DNA of 64,000 nucleotides from Darksidea phi (GCA_030770425.1 JASJFT010000139.1:56150-120149); one strand, 5' to 3'. Numbered from the stretch's first letter, positions 25,468-37,017 are shown. The notes: generated by a model from the letters alone, not told the origin. Made by a program: numbers and translations.

Positions 25468-25985
25468 GGACTTGGAACGGGTATGGAGCAAAGATTGTGC
25501 GCCAAGAGCGCGACTGCTCATTCCACGTGGAGGGCGAAACAAGGCACGCCTGTGGCTGTCCAACAGTGGCACATATCAGGACCTTGAGCCGAGAGTGGAG
25601 GTTGAACCCTTGTGTGGAGGCTTTGTGTATACACCACCCAAAGAACGTTGAGGTAGCGTGATGGACAGGCTTAGAGAAAGTGGGTGAAGCTTTCTTGGGG
25701 TATATATATCCTATGTATTTGCTATAGAGGCGAACGGGTCTACATTCTCATGACCGAAAATGAAACTTAATGTTGATATAACAGACCCAGCTCGTCCAAT
25801 GCCCAGCCGTTGCGGGGACTCCGTGTGTGCTGTCCTCTTCTTATTCCTGCCTCCATGATGCCCGCTTGCGGAACCCGGACTCGAAACAGCCACGCAGCGA
25901 TAAGCTTCTGCTCTGAGCCTCAAGACACCCGCTTCTCCTCAGAGTTTCCCGCCACTAGCTTCTCCCGTGCTCGTATATACATAGC
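25468..25985. terminator. Convergent 3' region of Rpa43 and Imp4
   Basis: 518 bp between two stop codons facing each other. It must contain both 3' ends; an AT-rich patch at 25700-25780 is the likeliest place. No gene seen. Confidence 0.35.
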
Positions 25986-26873
25986 TCAAAGATAATCCTT
26001 CTTCCGACTCGTCCTCGTATATTGGTTGAGGTGCCACTCCACATCCCCATCCTTATTATCCAGCGTCCCCGCCCTAATCTCAAACAACCTCATCGTCATC
26101 CTAGGTCCCACCTCTGCCAACTCCACGCTATCGAACCCCGTCCGTACATACACATGATGCCGCACTTCAATCGAATCCTCGATATTCTTGAACGTCACAA
26201 CCCTATTCCCCGTCTTTGCTGAGCCCTCCCTAGGCGGAAACAAATGCTTCAGCACTTGTACCACCCTTTGTCCGAGCTTTGAACTGAAGCCGTCGAAGAT
26301 GAGATGTGGGTATGATTCGGAGACTGTGCCGCGTGACGCGTTGGGTATGTCGGCGCGCAGGACGACGTTGGAGAGGGAGAAAGATGCGGTAGGGCCGTGG
26401 GGAAAATGCGAGACCGTGAGGGCTGTAGGTGTTCCGCGGTGTTCGTGCACGAGGACCATGTCGGAGAGGCCACTCGATAGTGCGCTGCCCACCAAGTTCT
26501 GCAATATCAAGTTTCCGCGATTCAGTCGCACTGCGGTTGGTAGGAGTAACCGTATCTCCTTCGCAAACGTTCCTAACCTCGAACTCGGATCGCGCGACGT
26601 TGTTACCAGGACGCGGGGATCCACGACGCCGGATAATTGTGCGTATTCATCATCTAGACCTAGCTCTTCTTCGACGGTGCGGTCTGCGCGCGATTCGTCG
26701 TATTTCCAATCTTGGCGTAATGTCTCGTCTTCGGCAAGGTCTTTAGAGAGGGGCTTTCCTGAGGCGAGGGAGGCTTTTAGGGCGGCGCGTTTGCTGGAGA
26801 GTTCGGCGTCGCGGAGGGTGAGGGCGCGGCGGTAGAGGTAGTCTCTTCGCTCTCGGGCTTGTTTGCGTATCAT
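25986..26873 (-). CDS. IMP4: U3 snoRNP protein Imp4 (Brix domain)
   Basis: Single exon, 295 aa (yeast Imp4 has 290). The N-terminus [20 protein letters not shown] is the conserved Imp4 coiled region, followed by [20 protein letters not shown], which opens the Brix domain. Later blocks include [38 protein letters not shown] and the C-terminal sigma-70-like motif region RHHVYV. The protein ends [17 protein letters not shown] as expected for the family. Imp4 joins Imp3 and Mpp10 in the small-subunit processome and promotes U3-pre-rRNA pairing in the nucleolus. No introns, no damage. It converges with Rpa43 and diverges from the dehydrogenase at 27392. Confidence 0.97.
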   Translation of the reverse strand: MIRKQARERRDYLYRRALTLRDAELSSKRAALKASLASGKPLSKDLAEDETLRQDWKYDESRADRTVEEELGLDDEYAQLSGVVDPRVLVTTSRDPSSRLGTFAKEIRLLLPTAVRLNRGNLILQNLVGSALSSGLSDMVLVHEHRGTPTALTVSHFPHGPTASFSLSNVVLRADIPNASRGTVSESYPHLIFDGFSSKLGQRVVQVLKHLFPPREGSAKTGNRVVTFKNIEDSIEVRHHVYVRTGFDSVELAEVGPRMTMRLFEIRAGTLDNKDGDVEWHLNQYTRTSRKKDYL

Positions 26874-27391
26874 TCTGGGTAGAAGGCGCTTGACTGCGTG
26901 GGAAAAGAAAGAAGTTGGTCTGTAGACGGAAATTTTGGAGGAGCTAGTGCGCGGGTCAGTCTTATCGATTGCGGCGGGTAGAGCTCAGCCACTCAGCCAC
27001 TCATTACTTGGTCCCGTACCTAGCCTGATATCAATTCGAGTCCTCTCCAGATCACTACAAACCCCTATATAGCCATAGACAGGCTAGTCATCCTGCCAGA
27101 TGGCGCACGCAACAGGACATAACAGGAGCCACTTGGTGTTCCCCCTTCCACTAAACTCGAATCACGATTTTCCGACTCCACGATACTATGGAACCGCCTT
27201 CTGCGCTAATGCAAGTACCCACTGGTCAACCCCAGTTACATGATAGGTCGGATCGAGATCCGATTTCGGGATGGTTTCCTCTATGTATTCATCCCTGTAG
27301 GTCACCGTACCTTGATGTTATACCCCGGATAAAGCCCAAATCTTGAGTCCCAACCGCTAAGGACTGCACCTTGATATCAAGAGCTGGCAAA
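26874..27391. promoter_or_regulatory. Divergent region between Imp4 and the SDR gene
   Basis: 518 bp between two opposite start codons, no coding signal recognised. Confidence 0.4.
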
Positions 27392-28129
27392 ATGGAGAAG
27401 ACGGTCCTGATAACAGGCGCATCCTCCGGCCTCGGCCTCGCCTTCCTGAAGCACTACTCGGCCCAAGCCTCCACTCGCATAATAGCTCTCGACATCGTCC
27501 CATTACCATCATCCATTATCTCCCTATCCAGCGTATCCTTCCAACAAATCGACATCACATCCGAGTCCGCCCTCTTTTCAATGTCCTCTCAACTCGAAGA
27601 CACGCCAATAGACCTCCTAATCCACTCTGCCGGAATCCGGGGCCTAGAACCAGAGGCTGCGAAGGAGAAGAGAGGAGATGTCGCAGCCGCTGAGACATGG
27701 CAGGTTATGAATCGTGAGACGATGATGCGGACGTTGGAGATTAACACGTGGGGGACTTTCAACATCATCAAGACCTTTCTTCCGCATCTTCGAAAAGCGG
27801 TCGCTTCCCCGTTGGACCCGCCAAAAGTTATTATCATGTCCTCGCGCATGGGCTCTATATCTGCAAACACGGCTGGTGGTGGCTATGCATACCGTGCTAG
27901 CAAAGCAGCGCTGAATGCTATTGTTAAAAGCTTTGGTATTGATGTGCCGGAAGTAGTGTTTCTGCTGTTGCATCCAGGGAGGGTCGAGACGGGGCTTGTG
28001 GAGTGGAAGGAAGAGGGTGCTATAAGTGTCGCGGAGAGTTTGCGGGATTGCTTGAGAATGATTGAAAGGGTGGAGAGGAAGGATAGTGGTAGGTTTATTG
28101 ATCGGTGGGGAGAGGAGATCAAATGGTAA
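27392..28129 (+). CDS. Short-chain dehydrogenase/reductase
   Basis: Single exon, 245 aa from the ATG at 27392. The cofactor loop is TGASSGLGLAFL (TGxxxGxG), an acidic residue after beta-2 (ALDIVPLP) suggests NAD(H) preference, and the NAG-equivalent is HSAGIRG. The catalytic Ser lies in IMSSRMGSI, and Tyr/Lys in YAYRASKAALNAI, so the Ser-Tyr-Lys set is complete. The C-terminal WKEEGAISVAESLRDCLRMI resembles the C-factor-like branch of SDRs. The substrate is unknown and no pathway genes adjoin it. Confidence 0.9.
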   Translation: MEKTVLITGASSGLGLAFLKHYSAQASTRIIALDIVPLPSSIISLSSVSFQQIDITSESALFSMSSQLEDTPIDLLIHSAGIRGLEPEAAKEKRGDVAAAETWQVMNRETMMRTLEINTWGTFNIIKTFLPHLRKAVASPLDPPKVIIMSSRMGSISANTAGGGYAYRASKAALNAIVKSFGIDVPEVVFLLLHPGRVETGLVEWKEEGAISVAESLRDCLRMIERVERKDSGRFIDRWGEEIKW

Positions 28130-28899
28130 GGAAAGAAGTAGGGTTGGGATAGACGTGACGAGGGAGCATGACGAAGCATGCACCTAATTCCCATCGATGT
28201 TAACAGGCACGGATAACACGCAATTAACTCATTGAACTATTTCATCTGAGCCTCTACTATCATGCCATGTCACAACTGGACAGCAAGATTCTTCGCTGGA
28301 AGTGGCTTCCAATATGTTACAAAATGCCATAGCTAATATGGTCAAGCAAATATAAGGGTATCGCTACACCGACTTGCTACAGTCGGGAAGGATGGCATAG
28401 CCACTACTCCCCTATTTGGATAGGACTCTCATTTGGGTGGACTCACTGAGCCTACTCGGTCCAGCTACCATCGTATAGTCTCCTATTCTCGGGTGGAAAG
28501 CTACTATAACATCGGTACCGTAGCTAGTAATAACGGATTTTGAGGGGTGAATATCTTTCGATTTAAAGAGAGATTAGAGTTCCAGGGCGGGAAGAAGCGT
28601 CGTATCCTCCATGTTAAGGAAGTCCGGGAGCGGTACTAAGATGGAATGAGGGATATGACTGGAGGCGAGACCAAGAAAAAGTTAGTTTCGAGAGCGTATA
28701 AGTTATACTAGCCATTTTCCAGCTTACTACCTGATAGTCGGGCGAAGAGCTAGAGGAAATGCCTCGGAGGCCGTACTAGGACGAGCGGCGGGCAACGCTC
28801 GACCTCTACCTTCTTCATAGTACGTACTACGGTAGACGGGCTCTATAGGAGAGGGACGTTACGATGGTAACGTCGCTAAACTAGAACTGGCAGTATCTA
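28130..28899. other. Spacer with degraded repeat-like DNA
   Basis: 28130-28400 is ordinary spacer. 28550-28899 resembles broken coding DNA continuous with the next feature, but no readable domain could be extracted. Confidence 0.35.
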
Positions 28900-29340
28900 A
28901 CCATCGAAGCGACCCTCTAATTCCAGGAGCGGCAGTAAGTGTAGCTACGTATCTTCCGTATTACTTATAGCTAGACGGGCGGTACTCCGATGGAGGAAGA
29001 GGAGCTCATGACACTACGCTAGGGGGACGATAACGCGATTCCAGTACCTGTTATCTTCGTATCCATGCCCGGTATACCCGTAGTCATAAACCGGAACAGG
29101 TATAAGGGCTTAAAATAGTAAACGAGCGAGCCTTGCGGCGTAGGACGTTGTCCTCGACGAGGCGTATCTATTATTCTGTATCAATAGAAATACGACCCTC
29201 TATCTAGGGCCGCCAGCGGGGATCGTACTAGTAGAAGAGGCGACGTAGGGGTTCCGTTTTGTCGGGATACCGCTAGGACTACCCCCCTTCCCATTACTTC
29301 CTCGGCCACCCAAGTCCAGCCCAGCAGGTCCCTCGAGGCG
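28900..29340 (+). pseudogene. Helicase-like transposon ORF remnant
   Basis: Plus-strand pieces read PVVFVSMPGIPVVINRNRYKG, then, after stops and a frame change, DVVLDEAYLLFCINRNTTLY, LGPPAGIVLVEEAT and FRFVGIPLG. This order ('...PVVINQN.YKGLK..., DV.LD..., FGPPAGILL..., F.FVGMPPGTILL') recalls the C-terminal part of multicopy PIF1-like helicase ORFs found in many fungal genomes, probably transposon-derived. At least three stops and a frameshift make it non-functional. Assignment rests on remembered pattern only. Confidence 0.45.
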
Positions 29341-30022
29341 TCGGCATAGGAGAACCAGGCCACAGCGAAATGTATCATCGAGAGCAAGATAGACAAGAAG
29401 AGTATCGTCAAGTAGGATCCAACAGGCGACCTACAACCAGATTGGCTGAGCTATACGGTCTGGAATGAGCCATGGTTGTCCAATAGAACGACCCGAGCGG
29501 TGAGGGATGCCAACTTGGAGTTGGAGCGCGGCCACTCTGGGAGCTATTTTCTGTATAATAACTTGATAAATCTGGCTAAGGACGAAGACAATAAGCTCTA
29601 TCTCCAATCGATCTGTGATATACTGAGGTCGGATATGGCAGCATTTGTTTAGCGAGAGAAAACATAATCCTGCGTCTAGAGATAGGCCCACATTGAGGGA
29701 GGTCGCAGGATCCAAAGCGGATTTATGAGCATACTCTACGCGAGTATCGCAAGTGGTCAGCTTTGATCGCGACGACGGCCAGGGTGCTGGATGGGTGGAT
29801 CTTTCGGACCAGCCGGTGGTTGTTGAAGACCAGAATAAGCCGCTGTCATTGCAGAATCGTCGAGAAAGGGTTTCATAGAGCGAATAAACCTTATACAGAA
29901 TAGTTTCACCGTATGCCGAGCGCGGCTTCCTCGGACTGTCAGTCCAACCACCTTTGGCGTAGCGTCGCAACAGGCTCCCATGCTTGCCTGACTTTGGATC
30001 CGTGGAACTTTCTTGCATTATA
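29341..30022. other. No intact gene seen
   Basis: Open frames on the minus strand here look like shadows of the broken plus-strand locus that follows. No domain recognised. Confidence 0.35.
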
Positions 30023-31230
30023 ATGCCTTCTCAAGAGATGATAGATACGTTCAGCGACGCTCCAAACGCAAACGGGGAGTCTGTTCGGTCCTTTGAGCGA
30101 GTCCGGTTGCTGGCGTACTGACGCCCATATGCCTGGGAAGAACTCAGTCTGCTCTGCGATGTCGGATCTATCATTGAGCAGATGAAAATCTCTTGCGAAA
30201 TCGAGACGTGAATATAGACGCGCTGGCGGAAGCACATCTGTCCGAGCTTGAGAGGTCAAGAAGAGAGCATGGGGCGGAAATGGAAGCAGCACCTCGCGAC
30301 CGAGGTACGACGCTTGCAATCTGAGCATGCTGTAAGTCAGCTACGTCGGCCAATTCCTGGATTATTTGGCATGACTGACCTGATTGCAGGAAGAAGTGGA
30401 AAATATGAGGATTGTAAGCGACATACAGAAGTAGACCCTAGACGCCAGCCCTCGTTAACAGCAAGGCCAAGAGGCAGCTGAGAAAGGCGCTCCTCTTCAC
30501 CACAAAGAGATATAACCTGTGCTGGCGGTCGAAAGGCAAACCGGAAAGATCTGATCCCAGCGCAAGAGAGCGGAGAAGCTGCCGAGGAGCCGGATGAAAG
30601 TAATTAGCGGAAGAGAGCCCTGAGAACTGTCACTCACTCGGAAATCAGTGCAACTAGTGATGAGCTTGATGAAAGGACCTGGACTCGAGCCTTCATGGGG
30701 AGGGCAGTCAAGAGACTTTTCAGCCGCTCTCGTGAGGACAATCTGCAGGCCGAGACCTTCATTGAACGGCGCCGTGCCGAGCTCGAAGCAGTGCATTCAG
30801 CCATTACCGATGGACCTCCTACTCCCTACCACATCCGTGGTAAATTAGGAAGTATTTGATAAGGAGATGGCTGAGTGCAGTTGAAAACTGCAGGCTGCGG
30901 CAGGGTAGAGAGGTTTTCACAAGGTTCAGTATGCGGTGGAATGAGCAGTCGTCCGCTTTGGAGGGAGCGGATATCGAGGGCTGTTGTGAATGTATTTGTG
31001 CTCTCTTGCGTATTGCGGGCATCGCAGGACTAAAGCTGGAAAGGGGGTTGGAAGGCAACCCCGAAGAATAGAGCATCATGGAGGGACAGCGCAAGAGGGA
31101 GCAAGTGTAGTCGGCAAAGCGGCAAGTGAGGAGGGAAACGAAGGCAAGACATGTCAATCACGGAAACCTGTCATGTGCGGATTGGCGGAACTTCTGAAGG
31201 AGGAGGCTGGGTCGTGGCTTAGCTGATTAC
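30023..31230 (+). pseudogene. Broken coiled-coil gene of unknown family
   Basis: Starts at an ATG with MPSQEMIDTFSDAPNANG and SVRSFERVRLLAY, stopped by TGA. Successive frames then give LLRNRDVNIDALAEAHLSEL-ERSRREHGAEME (helical, charged), EEVENMRIVSDIQK, QQGQEAAEKGAPLHHKEI and, past a TAG, an excellent coding stretch containing LDERTWTRAFMGRAVKRLF and LQAETFIERRRAELEAV. A further piece (FTRFSMRWNEQSSALEG) lies at 30900-30990. At least two frameshifts and five stops are present. The consistent charged helices say this was a real coiled-coil protein; I cannot name it. Confidence 0.45.
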
Positions 31231-31609
31231 CCGCACTCAAGTGAGTGGTTATCCGGGCATCTGTTTTATGGTAACACTACATCGATGTCAGACACGTCTA
31301 GCTACCATCTCTGCAGCATAGCCTACCATTCTTGCAGCTGCTTAGAATTTAGATCATATCGTGCCTCGGGCTGCTCGTTTTCATCGTTTGAATAGCAGAG
31401 CGGAGCCATGTCGCTGACCGGAACATCCCTCGAAATGCGTCGCATTAACCAGGGGGGTTCGCAAGGCCGTAAGCCCATGGTGCTTGCAAGTGATAGGCCA
31501 GAAGATGCGTCGGTAAACCACGCTTGTACGACCCCTGGGGCGAACGGATGGCGAAAGGGCCGGTAAATAAACAAAGCCCATCACCTCCTCTTATAATCAA
31601 ACCTTTGCG
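31231..31609. other. Intergenic, no gene seen
   Basis: No coding signal or repeat recognised. Confidence 0.4.
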
Positions 31610-31963
31610 ATGGCGACAACATCGCCTGCATTTGCATTCCAAGTGCTAAATTTTATTCTTCAAATCGGCTGGGCCGCGTCAGCATACTCGGTACATCTCG
31701 TTTTTCGCACGTTTTTCGCTTATGGGAATGCTTTTGAACGTGCGACATGGAAAGTACGCGCGGGATATCCACCCAAAGAGCCCACAACAGTCGAAGCGCC
31801 GGGCGTGTTAGGGGCCGAGACTTGGTCGGAACGAAACGTCTATTCAGGACGTCGAGGGAAGGAAGTGGGTCTCCAGGTAAGCCGGTCGGTCCGTCTCCGT
31901 TGGAATGACTATGCGAAAGGGAACGTTGGGTTGTGGCGGATCTGACACAACGTAGATGAACTA
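31610..31963 (+). CDS. Possible small membrane protein
   Basis: The frame from ATG 31610 starts MATTSPAFAFQVLNFILQIG, has one hydrophobic helix (about residues 8-35) and then a hydrophilic part with GAETWSERNVYSGRRG. A GTAAGC donor at 31877 and an ACGTAG acceptor at about 31954 would splice to a two-codon end (Met-Asn-stop), giving about 91 aa. Unspliced it runs to 31945. No homologue recognised; may be spurious. Confidence 0.3.
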
Positions 31964-32469
31964 ATGGACCCACGTTCTGATGCTGCCGCAACAACTAGCA
32001 GAAGGGGTCGGTCGCATCGATATCCCACTCGTTTATCATTGCGCGCATCGTCCCATGTACGGAAAGGGGGCAAGGGAGGACGCAGAAGACAGAGAAAACA
32101 CAAAGAGCTGTTGACGTTAACGCTTCTGGAAATAAAAGCAGAGGAATGGGATGAACTCCAGGAGCATATTATATATATGGTCGAAGACTCGATGCAAAAA
32201 TAGAGCATTCGACTGCCGTTGTTAGCGACGGGACGGCTCAAGATCTTAGACTTGTGGACGTCGGGTGCTGCGATCCGGTTTAGATAGGGAAACAGAGTTT
32301 CTGGTCGGTCTTTGCGGATAGAACAGATTAAATAATTGTTTCTGTTATCGTGTCGTCTCGAGGTTCCAACATCGTCGCGCTAACCCCCACCCGTCATACT
32401 CAACTTAAATCCTCGTTTAGAAGATGCTCGCAACAAGCTACGCTTTACCCCATTGCTGCTCGCTTGACT
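31964..32469. other. Spacer with a short basic ORF
   Basis: A plus-strand frame at 31964-32203 (79 aa, basic N-terminal half then acidic helix) starts at an ATG but overlaps the previous model's end and has no recognised relative. Left uncalled. Confidence 0.25.
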
Positions 32470-33730
32470 CCATTACTGTTCGCTTGAGGGGAGGGTTCGT
32501 GTCGGTGTCCTGAAATTACTCATGGAACATAGAGGTAATCCACACGATGAGATCAACGATGACGAGAATAGCCTACTTCGAGTCTCGGTGTAGAGTAAGC
32601 TAGAGCATATTGAAGTTGCTAGAATCCTACTTGAGCTCGGCCAAGATCCGAACTGTAAGCGCAAGACTAGACTCATGCTCGCAGCCAAGCAAGGAAACTA
32701 CGACATAGTCTAGCTGCTACTCGACAACGGCGCATTTACGAACAATATTACAAACCATTGCTGGAATGCCACTTTTGCTGCCACTTATGGTGGACATCTT
32801 GAAGTTCCCAAACTTACCCTTGAGCTGCGGTTCCAGATGGTCAGTACATATTCAACCAACGGTAAAATGTACATTTGTGAATACCTTTACTAGAAAATGC
32901 CGGTATGTCTGAATTCCATGGATGGTACCGGCACGAACGCACTAATGCAAGCCCTCTTCAGACAGTGTCTCGCCATGATGAAGAAGCTCGTGGAACTGTC
33001 CGCGGATATTCGGTGCAGGTATAATGCCATATGACGCACATTCATGCATATCGCTGGCGAGCGCACTAAGTCCGGCAGTCTCCATGAGATCGTGGCATGT
33101 CTGCTCAAATAAGAAAACGGCTGCAGAATCCACAGCTCTAGAAATCGCAATCTCGAACGACGACATCCCCGCTGCAACCGCCTCCTCGACCACGGCACAA
33201 ACGTCCGCAACTCTACGGGTACCGGTGGACAAACCATCGAAGTCGCAGTCCGCCGCGGCAATGTCGCCATGGTCAAATTCCTCATCTCGAGGGGAGCAAG
33301 TATCAAGGCACCGAGTGCTGAGGGGAACGCGTGGGTGCATATTGCGATGTGGCTGAAGTACCCTGAAGTGGTCCGGGTATTGGTTCAGCTCAGAGCCGAT
33401 GTTAACGCAAAGAGCAATGCGGGATGGGCGCCCCTACATTGCGTGGTTGACCACAGCATTTGCCGAGTTGATTCCTGTATTATTGGAACTCGGTGCTACC
33501 ACTTCCCCCAAACCGCTTCAAATTAGCAGTGCTAACACAAGATCCAGGAGCGGCAACCACACGGCGTTATTCAAGTGTTTGTAGGAGTATGGCTTTGAGT
33601 TGAAGTGGCATGGTGGGCAACTGAGTGTGGCGCGTGAGAGTGCGAAGGCTGAGAATACTACTGACTCTGGATGTTTTGAACAGGTGGAGACGGCAGTCGG
33701 GGTTGGAGGCATGGGTTGGGGTGGCGGATG
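32470..33730 (+). pseudogene. Ankyrin-repeat gene, decayed
   Basis: The plus strand shows ankyrin units in shifting frames: HIEVARILLELGQDPNCKRK, LMLAAKQGNYDIV (then TAG) LLLDNGA, ATYGGHLEVPKL, and later EVAVRRGNVAMVKFLISRGA, HIAMWLKYPEVVRVLVQLRA and SNAGWAPLHCVVD. Stops at about 32575 and 32713, a longer break near 32820-33130 and a frameshift after 33450 (IPVLLELGATTS continues in another frame) rule out a working gene. Protein-protein interaction scaffold in life; partner domain not seen. Confidence 0.7.
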
Positions 33731-34086
33731 GAGGATAATATGTTTTTAACCGTTGCAATTCAGAGCTCGAGTTCAACACCATACGTTGTGTTTCATTTAT
33801 CCCGCATCTTTCTACATTTGTCGACATGATATGTATTTGCTAGGGACCAATCCCGGAAGTAACGATTTAAGATTAGCAGCTCCCTCCCGTGTGAACCTAG
33901 CCCGGCCCGCTAAAGCGCATAGTGAGTACCATGCCAAGAACAGCTGTCTTCTGAGTGATAAAAGCTTGCCATACTTCATTACTAGTCCGCTACAAGAATG
34001 GGATTGAGGAAGCTTTCTCCGTTAGGTAGGACCCTATAAAGAAGCTCATGGTTCTTACCTTGACTACCATCTTAGCCGACGGAAAC
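33731..34086. other. Intergenic, no gene seen
   Basis: Short spacer downstream of the secreted-protein gene at 34087-34485. Confidence 0.4.
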
Positions 34087-34485
34087 TTATGTGCACGCGA
34101 AAGAACGCACGTTGGGGGCAATGCCATCCTGAGCAGGCCCTTGGACTTGAAGGATAGCGTCAGAGCAGGCATTGTCGCTATACCATTCTCGTTAGCAGCA
34201 TAAACCACAGTGCACCATTTTTTCCAAGCTCTAGACTTACGTATAGAAGGAGCAGGCACAGCCAGCATTAACGCGGTAGAAGAAAGTAATTCCTTCGACT
34301 TGGTGGCAGCCGCCGGTGGTGAGATCGGTGGTGCGGCGTTCGACATTTTCGCCAGTACTAACGGTGCTGTTGATGATACCGCAGGATGCGAGGACGACCG
34401 CATCGGGCGCCGGGATGGCGCTACCCATTGCTAGGGTAGCGAAGAGGGACGTGAGAAGAGTGACAAACTGCATTTTGATGGTCAT
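34087..34485 (-). CDS. Small secreted cysteine-rich protein, candidate effector (member 1)
   Basis: Exons 34485-34241 and 34177-34087, 111 aa; GTAAGT donor and GCTAAC branch point. The signal peptide is MQFVTLLTSLFATLAMGSA; the second Met (residue 5) could be the true start. Cys at 35, 60, 76, 78, 86 and 110 give six, enough for three disulfides. The core FFYRVNAGCACSFYTDNAC is followed by LQVQGPAQDG and SFAC at the C-terminus. The intron splits the codon right after CSFY (phase 2), at the same place as in members 3 and 5. No enzyme domain. Secretion and small size suggest action outside the cell, perhaps toward a host or competitor; this is inference. Confidence 0.75.
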
Positions 34486-35712
34486 GTTGTGATTGGCGTG
34501 ATTTTGGTTGGTATTGATTGGGATGAAGTGGGTGGATGGAGAAAGAAAGTTAGAAGTACACGCTGAAGCTTTTGTATTCGCTGCTTGGGCGAAAGCTTAC
34601 CCAGACTAAGATTTTTAGGTAAAGATGACTTCCTTTACGGGGCGTAAGTAACTAACTAACTTCGGATGACGGTCTGGCTTACTGCGCCCCGCATCGGGTG
34701 AGCAGCTGCTTACTACATAGCGTAAGAGATATCCATACCCGTACGGCTTACTATGGGTCGGTTGCCTATTCCTATTTTCAATAGTCTCTCTGAAGCTGCG
34801 AATGGCCTAGTGACCAACTAGACAGATTAAATGGCCATGCATTATTTTAGCGGCGTTCCTCCATGTGCCCTACACGTAAGAGTATGACATCGTGTTTCAC
34901 GTAGTCATATCTTAGTGTAGGTTAGGGTTACGAGAGAGGAAACTTTAGGTCTTAGGCTGGAGACTGAAATGCCGTAGACCATGCTTCCAAATCCACCCCG
35001 ACGACCACCACTCAATGCCACCTCAAACCCCGCCCCCCTCCAGTCTATTAGAGTAGCGTTCAGTACTTGAACAGGCGGTCTACGAAACGTACTAGGACAA
35101 AGGATAAGTAGTAAACATTCTATCGAATGGAGCCTAGGGCCGGACTGACCGTATCCGTGATGGTGGAAGCACTCTTGATCCGAGTATGGAGCAGCCGACC
35201 ACTCTTCGCCTGATAGATAATAAAGGTGAGCCGTAACTGGTACACCAAATGAGATGCATCGGGTAGGAAGCATGGATTCACGTTTGTCAGTGACTGACTA
35301 ATCACAGAGCAGGAGCATAAATATAGACGCGTCGTTTCAGTGCATGTTTTGTTATCCACTGTCAGGCTATTGAACATGTAACTACTCTGATCCATAACTG
35401 CTTCTAACTGCCTTTTACCGCCATCACACGGCCGCTTAGCTCCAGGGGCCAGACCAGTCCTGCAGGGTCCATGTTTGCCCAAACCGTTCAGAACGGCCTT
35501 TAATAGACCAAGTCGCGCAGCTTCAGCGATAGTATCTAAGCGTCATCAGGGAAGAGTAGTACACTCACCTTCGGAGTCCTTTACGTCTTCCCAGCTGTCG
35601 GTTTATCAAAACACTTGAAGAAGCTCATATGTCCTACAACGACCTGGTCCTTGACCCAAGTCCCCACCCACCCGACGAGATCAGTGCAACCATCCCTATG
35701 CAGTTGATCTAG
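34486..35712. other. Intergenic between secreted-protein genes
   Basis: Minus strand 35482-35120 is open and contains LYLCSCSVIS and NPCFLPDASHLV, faintly like the family core, but it has no signal peptide and lacks the G-C-x-C spacing. Left uncalled; possibly a ruined copy. The rest shows nothing. Confidence 0.3.
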
Positions 35713-35987
35713 TCAGTTTTTCATTTTTCGCTCACGCAAAGACCAATTTGTAGAGGCTGCGTAGCACCTAGAAGCATGAAACGTGCAAATGCACTGGTCC
35801 TTGATATCGAAGGCAGGCTGGATTGGGGTGGAGCGGCAAGCTCCGTCTTCTCGAACCCAGCTACACGGGCCAGGGTCCGGCCAACGGGTTTGAAGTCGAT
35901 GCAGTCTTTGATGCTCGAGTCCGGGCTGGCCTGGGGAAGGGCAACGGTGAGATTGATGCGAGCGAGGAGGAGGGAGAGGATATTCAT
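35713..35987 (-). CDS. Short secreted protein of the same family (member 2, reduced)
   Basis: Starts MNILSLLLARINLTVALPQA, a signal-like segment. A 47-nt intron (35864-35818, GTAGCT donor, CCAG acceptor) joins exon 35987-35865 to 35817-35713 in phase, giving 75 aa with the core FDIKDQCICTFHASRCY. Cys at 29, 50, 52 and 59. Without splicing the frame runs 88 codons to 35721 and lacks the core, so the spliced form is preferred. It has no G-P-A and no final aromatic-x-Cys, so it is either a shortened or a decaying member. The donor is imperfect. Confidence 0.45.
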
Positions 35988-36605
35988 GGCTATGGTTGTG
36001 AGATGCCGATAATTAGGCTGCAGGCAAAGTTGTTCGTGGATGCTGTGGCGGCTGGAGCTTACGGACGACTGTTAAGCAATGGAAGAAGAGTTTGGTGCAT
36101 ACTAGGTGCGGCGGTATCGCTAGGGTTGCGCCGTGACTTTGTGGCTTGCCCGTGTTCGGCGTTTGTATGTAACAGTGTAAAAGCTCCATAATTGCGCCCG
36201 CCCCTAAGATGGAACTACGTTGTCCTCGTAAAGAGCTGAGAGTGGTACACCCGAGAAATCGCCTGGGATCCTGGGTATGGGCCAGCTTCCGAAGCTATAT
36301 CAGTCAAAGGAAGGAGAGCCCAAGGATATTACTTCGTATGTCTCATACTATGGTATTCAGAAATACATGATACGAATTCTTTATTTGATAACTGTCGATC
36401 ATGTCTATCCATGACGATCAGTCATTAAGTCATTGACCGTTTCGTATCAATCTTCCCCCCTCTGCTCACCAGGATCTCCGAAGTACAAATTCAGAAATAC
36501 GGCGACTTGTTCCATAATATGGGTAATGCTGTAGTGGAGGATTCGATGAAGTACCTCAATAGATATCAGCACGTTGCTTTCCGCCTACCCAAAACATGAG
36601 CTTAC
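35988..36605. other. Intergenic, no gene seen
   Basis: Between members 2 and 3. No coding signal recognised. Confidence 0.4.
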
Positions 36606-37017
36606 TCAGGGTGGGTTGCCCCCTCGCTCGCACCGATAGGATGCGAAGGGTTCGTGCACAACTATTTTCTTGACCTCGCCCGCGTAGCGAACCGCCAATC
36701 TTTTACAGTCACCATCGCTATTGCAAGAGTAGTATCAGCAAGCGCACAGTTGAAATCGCAGTGAAGCAGTCCGCAACCTACCGGTAGAACCCGCATCTAA
36801 AGCCTCGGTAAATGTCCATACACTCGGTATCTACGGGAGGCGGCTTGCACTTGTCGAGATCCTCGAGCCGGATGTACTGCTCGGGTTTGGGGTCATCCGT
36901 GAAGTTCGGACGGAGGAGGGCGGCGAGCGTGCGAGTGGGCGTGTAGGAAGCGCGAGTGGAGGTGGCGAGCGTGAGGCCCAGGAAGACGAGGAGGATGGCG
37001 AAAACTGAGAACTTCAT
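36606..37017 (-). CDS. Small secreted cysteine-rich protein, candidate effector (member 3)
   Basis: Exons 37017-36782 and 36717-36606, 115 aa, 63-64-nt intron. Signal peptide MKFSVFAILLVFLGLTLATS is textbook. Cys at 57, 66, 75, 83 and 108. The core is YRGFRCGFYRDGDCKRLAV, lacking the first Cys of the usual C-x-C, and the C-terminal block is EPFASYRCERGG. Acceptor AATAG at 36718 was chosen over a later AAAAG because it restores the Cys that follows the core. The intron again splits the Arg codon after C-x-F-Y in phase 2. Odd number of Cys suggests one free thiol or loss of one pair. Confidence 0.7.

Noticed and set aside
30031..30328. Long minus-strand frames opposite the coiled-coil pseudogene
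   Set aside because: The plus strand has a start and typical charged helices; the minus frames are shadows.
35120..35482. Open minus-strand frame with LYLCSCSVIS
   Set aside because: Cys pattern only superficially similar; no signal peptide and no start in context.
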